From contig NZ_SRIF01000002.1 of the NCBI RefSeq assembly GCF_004681185.1, positions 372,001 to 436,000 of the forward strand: a stretch of DNA of 64,000 nt, written 5' to 3'. Made by a program: the position numbers and the translations under genes. Of this stretch, positions 57,983 to 64,000 are shown one piece after another. Below the pieces are notes generated by a model, which searched no databases, was not told the origin of the DNA, and was given only the letters and a program-made list of their open reading frames with translations. Numbering within the stretch: the first letter of the stretch is position 1; every line of letters begins with the position of its first letter. The DNA comes from Haloarcula amylovorans (GTDB lineage Archaea > Halobacteriota > Halobacteria > Halobacteriales > Haloarculaceae).

Positions 57983-58870
57983 ATGCATATCGTCGTTTTC
58001 GGGGCCGGGAGTCTCGGGAGCCTCCTTGGGGGGATGCTCGCCCGCGCACACGAGGTGACGCTCGTCGGACGAGACCCCCACATCACTGCGGTGCGGCGCG
58101 ACGGCCTCGACGTGGTCGGCGTCGAGGCGTTTCACGTCGACCCGGCGGCCGACACCGTGGTTCCCGATGCCGCGGATCTCGCGCTGGTGGCGGTCAAGAG
58201 CGGCGATACTGCCGACGCCGCCCGCGCGCTCGCTGACTGCGAGCTGGCGGCGTGTTGCTCCGTGCAGAACGGGATGGGCAACGAAGCGACGCTCGCGGCC
58301 GAACTCGACTGCCCGGTGCTCTCCGGCACTTGCACCTACGGCGCGCGACTGACGGGGCCGGGCACCGTCGCGTTCACGGGCCGCGGTGAGGTGGTGCTGG
58401 GCGCGCGGATGGGTGGCCCCTCTCCGGTGGCTGACGAAGTAGGTGAGGCGTTTGACGACGCAGGCGTCGAGACGACGGTGGCGACGGACATGCCGACGCG
58501 CCTGTGGGAGAAATTGGCGGTCAACGCCGCCGTCAACGCCGTGACAGCGCTCGCTCGCGTCGAGAACGGCGCGCTCGCCGACGGCCCGGGACGCGAACTC
58601 GCCGCCGACGCCGCTCGCGAGACGGCCCGCGTCGCTCGCGCGCAGGGCATTGACCTCACCGACGAGCGGGCCGTCTCGTCGGCCGAGCAGGTCGTTCGGG
58701 ACACCGCCGCGAACCGCTCTTCGATGTTGCAGGACGTCGAGGACGGTTGTGCGACCGAGATCGACGCCATCAACGGCCACGTCGTCGAACGAGCGGCCGA
58801 GCCAGTGCCGGTCAACGAGACGCTGACACGGTTGGTTTGCCTCTGGGAGCGCGGGCGAGACGATCGATAG
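57983..58870 (+). CDS. Ketopantoate reductase family protein (PanE/ApbA-like)
   Basis: The ATG at 57983 begins the Rossmann fold directly (Met-His-Ile-Val-Val-Phe-Gly-Ala-Gly-Ser-Leu-Gly-Ser-Leu-Leu-Gly). The longer frame is discarded. The 295-residue protein has Val-Lys-Ser near 71-73, Gln-Asn-Gly-Met-Gly-Asn, Trp-Glu-Lys-Leu-Ala-Val-Asn-Ala-Ala-Val-Asn-Ala-Val-Thr-Ala-Leu and Ser-Ser-Met-Leu-Gln-Asp-Val. These are the catalytic-lysine helix and substrate motifs of 2-dehydropantoate 2-reductases, which use NADPH in pantothenate synthesis. The family is also used for other 2-keto acids, so I leave the symbol blank. Confidence 0.88.
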   Translation: MHIVVFGAGSLGSLLGGMLARAHEVTLVGRDPHITAVRRDGLDVVGVEAFHVDPAADTVVPDAADLALVAVKSGDTADAARALADCELAACCSVQNGMGNEATLAAELDCPVLSGTCTYGARLTGPGTVAFTGRGEVVLGARMGGPSPVADEVGEAFDDAGVETTVATDMPTRLWEKLAVNAAVNAVTALARVENGALADGPGRELAADAARETARVARAQGIDLTDERAVSSAEQVVRDTAANRSSMLQDVEDGCATEIDAINGHVVERAAEPVPVNETLTRLVCLWERGRDDR

Positions 58871-59074
58871 CTACCACGACCACTCCGTCTGGTTCGCGAC
58901 TCTGGTGTGAGGATTGGTAACAAGGAACGCTTACCGCGCTTCGACAGCAAACTCGCGGCGAGCGATTCTCGTGCTTACCGCGTTTCTCGCGCCATCGCCG
59001 CTGATCGGTGACGACCCGAACACGGCGTATCGCCGGCCTTCGATCGTTTCTCGCGGGCGAGACGAATAACCCGC

Positions 59075-59950
59075 TTAATCGCCGTCAGCCGGCTGTTCGA
59101 CCTGTTTCTTCGGCATCCCCAGCATCTCTCGGGCCTCCTCAGGCGTCGCGATTTCCCGGTCGAGGCGGTCGAGTATCTCGACGGTGCGGGCCACGAGTTG
59201 CTGATTACTCGTGGCTTTCTCGCCGCGGCGATAGTAGAGGTTATCTTCCATCCCGATGCGGATGTGTCCCCCGAGCAGGACGGCCATCGTCGTCAGCGGC
59301 AACTGGTGCGGCCCGACCGCGAGGACGTTGAACTCGGCGTTCTCCGGCAGGTTGTCGACCATATTCAGCAAGTTCCGCGGCCGCGCGGGCGTAAACGAGC
59401 CGCCGAAGATGAGGTTGACGTACGGCGGCTCCTCGACCAACCCCTCGTCGATGAGCCGTTTGACTTCGGCCAGCTGGCCGGAGTTGAACACCTCCATCTC
59501 CGGTTTGATGCCCTTGGCCTGCATCTCGACGGCGAGGCGCTCGATGTTGTTCCGGGTGTGGTTCGTGATGATGTGTTTGTCGCGTTTGAACGGCCCCATG
59601 TCCAACGACGCCATCTCTGGCGGCGGGTCGGTACGGATGCCCGCGACGCGCTGCTCGTAGGGACTCTGTCCACCAGTCGTGTTCTGGATGATGATGTCGT
59701 CGCAGTGCTCGCGGATGGCGTCGTTCACCGCCTGAAGCCGCGACGCGTCGTTCTCCCCGTGTTCGTTCCGGCCGTGGACGTGCGCGATGGACGCCCCGAG
59801 TTCCTCGCAGGCCGCCACCTGTCGAGCGATTTCCTCGGGCTGTTCGGGCAGGTTGGGGTTGGCGTTCTTCCCGTGAATCGCGCCGGTCGTGGCCACGGTG
59901 AGGATGACCTTCTTCTGCCGGTGGTAGTCGTCGTATGACACTAATGTCAC
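59075..59950 (-). CDS. BKACE-type beta-keto acid cleavage enzyme (DUF849)
   Basis: Translation probably starts with the GTG at 59950; another GTG lies nine bases in. The 291-residue TIM-barrel protein shows the BKACE set: Val-Ala-Thr-Thr-Gly-Ala, Asn-Pro-Asn-Leu-Pro near 32-36, the zinc site Ala-His-Val-His-Gly-Arg near 56-61, and Asn-Thr-Thr-Gly-Gly. Characterised members cleave 3-keto-5-aminohexanoate with acetyl-CoA in lysine fermentation, but the family acts on many beta-keto acids. No lysine-fermentation gene is beside it, so the substrate is open. It seems to be transcribed alone. Confidence 0.9.
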   Translation of the reverse strand: MTLVSYDDYHRQKKVILTVATTGAIHGKNANPNLPEQPEEIARQVAACEELGASIAHVHGRNEHGENDASRLQAVNDAIREHCDDIIIQNTTGGQSPYEQRVAGIRTDPPPEMASLDMGPFKRDKHIITNHTRNNIERLAVEMQAKGIKPEMEVFNSGQLAEVKRLIDEGLVEEPPYVNLIFGGSFTPARPRNLLNMVDNLPENAEFNVLAVGPHQLPLTTMAVLLGGHIRIGMEDNLYYRRGEKATSNQQLVARTVEILDRLDREIATPEEAREMLGMPKKQVEQPADGD

Positions 59951-60066
59951 TCACACCGTTCGCTACTTGGTTACGACACAGCTATCAGCGATTTCGAGCC
60001 GGTAACCCCGTGTTATCGCCAGAACAGCCTCAATAACCAAACAACTGCCCGTCGCCACTCTTCTCG

Positions 60067-60288
60067 ATGGTCTGTCCGCACCTCGACTACCGCGACTCAG
60101 ATGGCGAGCAGGCGTTCGACCACGAACGTCCCTACTGTGAGGTCCAGGCGGCGTTCGTCTCACCGATGGAGGCCGACCTCTGTCGGGACCGCCACCAGTT
60201 CCACCACGAGACCCACTGTGCGGTGTACCAGCGCTATCACGCCGCCGACGAACTGGTCCCCGGGCTGGATTTAGAGAATGGCGACTAG
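60067..60288 (+). CDS. Small Cys/His-rich protein
   Basis: The 73-residue protein has Cys3-Pro-His5, Cys24, Cys39 and Cys51 with several His, a pattern suited to one zinc or iron-sulfur site. No TM helix is seen. The last 11 bases overlap the start of the GNAT gene, so it is probably coupled to it. I believe similar short proteins exist across haloarchaea but know no function. Confidence 0.65.
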   Translation: MVCPHLDYRDSDGEQAFDHERPYCEVQAAFVSPMEADLCRDRHQFHHETHCAVYQRYHAADELVPGLDLENGD

Positions 60289-61393
60289 CCAGACGGCCGT
60301 AGAGCGGTCGACGGCCGACGACGGCTACACTATCCGCTGGTTCGAGCCCGGCGACCGCGAGGGGTTCATGGCGTTGCACGACCGAATCTGGCCGGGGTAC
60401 TCGACGGCGTGGTTCGACTGGAAGTTCGCCGACAATCCCTACCTCACGGAGTCGCCAATCGTGGTCGCCGAACGCGACGGAGAGATCGTCGGCGCGCGGC
60501 CCAACCTCGCCTTCCAGATGCGCGCGGGCGATACGTACCACACCGCCATCCAGTCCTGTGAGACGATGGTCCACGAAGACCACCGCCGACAGGGCCTGTT
60601 CAGCCGGATGAGCGAGCGGCTCTTCGAGGGATACGCCGACGGACCACCGACGTTCACGTTCAACGTCCCGAACCCGATGACGACCGCGGGACTGGCGAAA
60701 CTGGGCTGCGATATCGCCGGCGAGCACACCACGCACTACCGGGTGCAGGACCCGGCAGTGTACGCGGGTGTCGAGAACCGACTCCTCTCGACGCTGAGCA
60801 AGCGGGTCGCCCGTGGTTACCTCGACGCACGGAGCCAACGCGTCGAACGCCCACCGGAGGTGTGTGTCACCCGTCACACCGAGATTCCCGCACGGACCCT
60901 CGCGCGCCTCTACCGCCGCCGACCGCCCGCCGAGATTCACGCCTACCGGGACGAGCAGTTCTTCGAGTACCGCTTCGGTAACCCACAGTGGGAGTACACC
61001 GTCTACACCGCTCGGCTGGGCGGCGACCCGGTTGCTGGCCTCGTCACTGGGACACAGGAGACGGAGTCGGGGACCGTCACCAACGTCGCCGACGTGGTTC
61101 CCCTCGTGAGCGATGTCGAACGCGATCGGGCGCTTCCGGCGTTGCTGGCCCGCGTGCTCGCCGACCACGAGGACTCTGCTGTCGTCGCGGTCCGTGGTGA
61201 TTCGATTCCGCGCGACCTGTTGGCCGACTTCGGTTTTCACAGCGACCAGCGCCTCCCGCTGCGGTTGCTCGCGACGCCGACGACGATGATCGTCTCGCCG
61301 ATTCCCCCGGACGGCGACTGGCGAATCGCGGGGCGGGACCTACGCGAGTTGGACAACTGGCGGCCGACGTTCGTCGAACACAACACCGCCTAG
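60278..61393 (+). CDS. GNAT-family N-acetyltransferase with extended C-terminus
   Basis: The 371-residue protein has a GNAT domain in the first 150 residues. Strand Tyr-Thr-Ile-Arg-Trp-Phe-Glu-Pro-Gly-Asp is followed by Val-Val-Ala-Glu-Arg-Asp-Gly-Glu-Ile-Val-Gly-Ala, and the acetyl-CoA loop is Val-His-Glu-Asp-His-Arg-Arg-Gln-Gly-Leu-Phe-Ser-Arg-Met. The C-terminal half looks like a second, degenerate GNAT fold (Trp-Glu-Tyr-Thr-Val-Tyr-Thr-Ala-Arg-Leu). Such double-GNAT proteins are often found near surface glycan genes and may modify amino sugars; the substrate is not readable here. The start overlaps the small Cys/His protein. Confidence 0.82.
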   Translation: MATSQTAVERSTADDGYTIRWFEPGDREGFMALHDRIWPGYSTAWFDWKFADNPYLTESPIVVAERDGEIVGARPNLAFQMRAGDTYHTAIQSCETMVHEDHRRQGLFSRMSERLFEGYADGPPTFTFNVPNPMTTAGLAKLGCDIAGEHTTHYRVQDPAVYAGVENRLLSTLSKRVARGYLDARSQRVERPPEVCVTRHTEIPARTLARLYRRRPPAEIHAYRDEQFFEYRFGNPQWEYTVYTARLGGDPVAGLVTGTQETESGTVTNVADVVPLVSDVERDRALPALLARVLADHEDSAVVAVRGDSIPRDLLADFGFHSDQRLPLRLLATPTTMIVSPIPPDGDWRIAGRDLRELDNWRPTFVEHNTA

Positions 61394-61453
61394 GAGATAT
61401 CCAATTTTCTGAAAGTACTGGTGATCAGAAGACTGAGAACAGCCAGAAAGCCC

Positions 61454-61538
61454 CCGGACGCTCGATTTCCGGGACTCGCTGCGGTCCTCGGCCTCCGGCC
61501 TGCGGTCCTTGCTTCGTCCGGGCTAATCGAGCGTCCGG
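61454..61538. repeat. Inverted repeat between convergent genes
   Basis: Perfect 14-base arms (CCGGACGCTCGATT at 61454-61467, its complement at 61525-61538) flank 57 bases that contain a direct repeat of GCGGTCCT. The element sits between two convergent genes, so it may act as a bidirectional terminator or be a REP-like dispersed element. Confidence 0.7.
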
Positions 61539-61590
61539 CCCCTTTCAGTCCCACCCTGTGGATGGACAAGCCCAACATGCGGCTCGGCGG

Positions 61591-62616
61591 TCAGTTCCGT
61601 TTGAGGACGTACAGCGCCGCGCCGCCACCAAGCAGTAGCGCGAAGAGATAGCTGGCGACGCGATAGAGGATGGCGACGGCCGTCGCGTCCGTGCGGCCGA
61701 CGGCAGTCAGCGCGACGATGAGGACGACCAGCGCCGTCGAGACTGCCCCAGAACCGCCGGGCGAGGGGGCGATGCCGGCGAGCGTCGAGGCCGGGACGAT
61801 AAACAGGACGAGCAGAACCGTCAGTTCCACACCGATGGACTGTGCGGCCAGGTAGAGCGGGAGCGCGAAGAATATCCAGCCGACGTACGAGAACGAGAGC
61901 GCCTCGACGAGCGCCCGGCGGTCGGTGGCGATGCGCTGGAAGGCCGTCTCCGTCTCGCGGAGGCGCTCGCGTAGGCCCGACAGCGTCACGCGCGGCGTCC
62001 GTTTCGCCACTGGTGCCACGACACGGAGGCCGGTCTTGGTGACTCGCTTTCGGTACCGCCAGCCGACGGCGGCGAGGACGGGGACGCCGACCGAGAGAAC
62101 GACCAGTCCGCCCGCGAGCGGTTCGATGGTGTCGGGGAGCGAACTCTGGTAGAGGAGCGCGGCGAAGCCGATGCCGGCGAACGTGACGAACGGGAAGAGG
62201 TTCAACAGGTCAGCCGTGACGACGCTGGCGAGGCTGTCCTGATAGCTGGCCTCGGTGTCCCGCGAGAGGACGTAGGCGATGAACGGCTCGCCGCCGGCCT
62301 GTCCGAGCGGCGTGACGTAGTTGGCGAACGTCGCGGCGAAGTAGGTGACGACGAGGCTGGAGAAGCGCTCGTCGATGCCGACGACCGAGAGCACTATCTG
62401 CCAGGCCTTTCCCCACGCGACGAGACACAGCATCGTCGAGAGACACGCTAACGCGAGCCACGTCGGCTCTGCCGTTCGCAGTTCGGCCAGGACGCCAGCC
62501 GTCCCGACGAAGTCTACGAGGAGGTAGACGACGAGTCCGGCGACGGCGAACCCGAGCAGTATCTGGGCGGTGGTCTTCCGGTCGGTGAGATCGACCGATT
62601 GGGTGTCGTCGGTCAC
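61591..62616 (-). CDS. AglD/lysylphosphatidylglycerol-synthase-type membrane protein
   Basis: The 341-residue protein has about eight TM helices and the UPF0104 features: Tyr-Phe-Ala-Ala-Thr-Phe-Ala-Asn-Tyr-Val-Thr-Pro-Leu-Gly-Gln-Ala-Gly-Gly-Glu-Pro, then Pro-Ser-Pro-Gly-Gly-Ser-Gly-Ala. The Gly-Gln-Ala-Gly-Gly-Glu-Pro motif is a hallmark. In haloarchaea the same domain forms the C-terminal part of AglD and related glycosylation proteins, and in bacteria it is the flippase part of MprF. Here it stands alone, three bases after the sulfatase-like gene on the same strand, which suggests lipid-linked sugar or lipid transport in surface assembly. Confidence 0.88.
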   Translation of the reverse strand: MTDDTQSVDLTDRKTTAQILLGFAVAGLVVYLLVDFVGTAGVLAELRTAEPTWLALACLSTMLCLVAWGKAWQIVLSVVGIDERFSSLVVTYFAATFANYVTPLGQAGGEPFIAYVLSRDTEASYQDSLASVVTADLLNLFPFVTFAGIGFAALLYQSSLPDTIEPLAGGLVVLSVGVPVLAAVGWRYRKRVTKTGLRVVAPVAKRTPRVTLSGLRERLRETETAFQRIATDRRALVEALSFSYVGWIFFALPLYLAAQSIGVELTVLLVLFIVPASTLAGIAPSPGGSGAVSTALVVLIVALTAVGRTDATAVAILYRVASYLFALLLGGGAALYVLKRN

Positions 62617-62619
62617 TGG

Positions 62620-64000
62620 CTAGTCGATGTAGCCGAGGTCCTGCAGGCGGTCTTTCGTCTCTGTGTCCATTCCGTCTAACACGTCGCCGTCGGCCCCGTC
62701 TGCCTCCTCGGGCCAGTCGGCGTCGACGTCGTCGAGGAACGCCCACAGCGCGTCTTCGAGGTGGGCCGGCTCCGCGTCCGTTCCGACGAGGCTCGTCGTC
62801 TCACCGGGGTCCTCCGCGAGGTCGTAGGCTTCGTCCGGGATGCGCGTACAGTGGATGTACTTCGAGTCGGGGGTGCGGGCCGCGCCCATCCGCGAGTAGA
62901 AGCGAGACTGCTCGTCGAGTTCGATACCGGCGGCCGCTGCTTTCCCCTCTAGTTGGCGCAACTCGACGACCGGTTGGTGGTATTCGACGAAGCCCACGTC
63001 GCCGCGGGGGACGCCGCCGAGTTCGGTGTCGAACTCGCGGTAGTCCGGCGATAGGAGCGAGCGGTGAGACTGCAATGACTCGCCCTGGCCTTCGGCGCTG
63101 GCGGCGTCTAGAATCGTGTGGTAGATATCGACCAGTTCGACCGTCGTCTCGTCGTCGCGGTCGGGTTCGACGTCGGCGTGTTTCACCATGAGCGGGACGT
63201 TCACCAGCGGGTCGTAGATGCCGAACTCGTGGCCGTAGAGGTCGTGTTCGCCGAACAGTTCGCCGTGGTCCGCACAGACGACGACGGTGGTGTCCTCCCA
63301 CTGGCCGGTCTCCTTGAGGTGCGAAAAGAGGCGGTCCAACTGGTCGTCGATGTGAGCCAGCTCCGCGTCGTAGAGGCCCTTGATGTCGGCCCACTCCTCG
63401 TCGTCGATGTCGCGTGCGCCGCAGTTGTACTCCTTGGAATTCTGACAGACTTCGGTGGAGTCGACGCCGGGCGCGAACCGCTCTCTGTACTCTTCGGGCG
63501 GATGGTAGGGGAGGTGGGCGTCCATCAGGTTGATGAACGCGAAGAAATCGTCGCTCTCGTCGACGAAGTCGATGGTCTTGTCGATGACCTGCGGCGTCTT
63601 GGTGTCGCCGCCACCGCCCTCCGCTAAGTGTTCGTGAATCTTGTTGCCGGCCTGGACGAGTCGGTCGGCCACTCCGCGCAGGGTGTCGTTGTCGTTCATC
63701 GTCTTCCAGAGAGTCGCGAGCGGGCCCGAGAGGAGTTCGCTCGGCATAATCTGGAAGAAGTTGTCGTGGTCGTCGAATCCGGCGGTGAGGTTCGTGTAGC
63801 TCGTAATCCAGGCGTTCGAGGAGTAACAGGCGGTGTCGTAGCCCGCCGCCGACAGCGACTCGGCGAGCGTCGTGGACCCTTCGAGATAGGGGTTTTCCTG
63901 CGTGGCTCCGTGTTCGCTGGGGTAGAGACCCGTAAACAGCGAGGCGTGGACGGGCAACGTCCACGGGGCTGGCGCGACGGCCTGTTCGAAGACAGCGGCC
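62620..64000 (-). CDS. Sulfatase/phosphoglycerol-transferase-like enzyme, N-terminus cut
   Basis: The frame is open to the right edge, so the N-terminus is missing; at least 459 codons are present. The nucleophile region is Ala-Pro-Trp-Thr-Leu-Pro-Val-His-Ala-Ser-Leu-Phe-Thr-Gly, the variant common in haloarchaeal sulfatase-like proteins, where Thr rather than the formylglycine Cys/Ser may be the nucleophile. Later come Leu-Met-Asp-Ala-His-Leu-Pro-Tyr, and the distal metal site Cys-Ala-Asp-His-Gly-Glu-Leu-Phe-Gly-Glu-His. Such proteins cleave or transfer sulfate or phosphoglycerol groups on glycans. It is followed by the AglD-like gene with a three-base gap, one transcription unit. Confidence 0.85.
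   Translation of the reverse strand, partial: AAVFEQAVAPAPWTLPVHASLFTGLYPSEHGATQENPYLEGSTTLAESLSAAGYDTACYSSNAWITSYTNLTAGFDDHDNFFQIMPSELLSGPLATLWKTMNDNDTLRGVADRLVQAGNKIHEHLAEGGGGDTKTPQVIDKTIDFVDESDDFFAFINLMDAHLPYHPPEEYRERFAPGVDSTEVCQNSKEYNCGARDIDDEEWADIKGLYDAELAHIDDQLDRLFSHLKETGQWEDTTVVVCADHGELFGEHDLYGHEFGIYDPLVNVPLMVKHADVEPDRDDETTVELVDIYHTILDAASAEGQGESLQSHRSLLSPDYREFDTELGGVPRGDVGFVEYHQPVVELRQLEGKAAAAGIELDEQSRFYSRMGAARTPDSKYIHCTRIPDEAYDLAEDPGETTSLVGTDAEPAHLEDALWAFLDDVDADWPEEADGADGDVLDGMDTETKDRLQDLGYID

Noticed and set aside
57860-58780. Minus-strand continuation of the 186-residue hypothetical protein frame (to 58780)
   Set aside because: It lies fully antisense to the ketopantoate-reductase-like gene, whose Rossmann and substrate motifs are clear. 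The hypothetical gene is started at 57859.

Overview
The window is chromosomal DNA of a halophilic archaeon (class Halobacteria). The evidence is the very high GC content with G/C-ending codons, strongly acidic proteins, Tat-dependent secreted proteins and Tat lipoproteins, ATGA/GTGA start-stop overlaps, AT-rich TATA boxes about 30 bases before start codons, and families essentially confined to haloarchaea (HalX, HalOD1, the DUF7269/DUF7519 cassette, SRII/HtrII-like proteins). The sequence does not fix the genus. No transposase, integrase, CRISPR array, rRNA or tRNA gene was seen.

Bases 1-41,700 are mainly a cell-surface polysaccharide and glycoconjugate region. It holds a DUF1616 protein, two Tat-exported beta-helix proteins, two GT4 and one GT2 glycosyltransferases, a DUF354 protein, a bacterial-type LpxD-like acyltransferase, deacetylase-like proteins, a GT-C-like membrane protein, an AlkP-superfamily enzyme, CapA, a propeller-LamG lipoprotein, a Wzx-like flippase, a sugar nucleotidylyltransferase and an asparagine-synthase-like protein. 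Signalling genes lie among them: an HxlR-REC-HalX regulator with a response regulator and hybrid kinase (3.1-5.6 kb), PadR beside a broken membrane gene (18-19 kb), a PAS kinase (19-21 kb), a double KaiC ATPase followed by wrecked two-component genes (22-24 kb), and two HalOD1 proteins (39 kb). A DUF4129-DUF7269-DUF58-DUF7519 operon converges on a MoxR ATPase (32.4-36.7 kb).

Bases 42,400-64,000 are more housekeeping-like: uvrC, small membrane proteins, a class V aminotransferase, a transducer/opsin pair, ligA, an ABC-2 exporter, the metY-metX methionine operon, a rubredoxin-like protein, a ketopantoate-reductase-like protein, a BKACE enzyme and a GNAT protein. The right edge returns to surface biology with an AglD-like protein and a sulfatase-like enzyme cut by the window end.

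The most striking item is at 46,792-49,129. An HtrII-like methyl-accepting transducer overlaps by 8 bases a seven-helix protein that aligns along its length with sensory rhodopsin II. The retinal-binding lysine is arginine (AGG), and most other retinal-pocket residues are lost. The interface pair (Tyr in helix G, Asn in transducer TM2) is kept. I read this as a rhodopsin-derived receptor that no longer binds retinal covalently but may still drive its cognate transducer.
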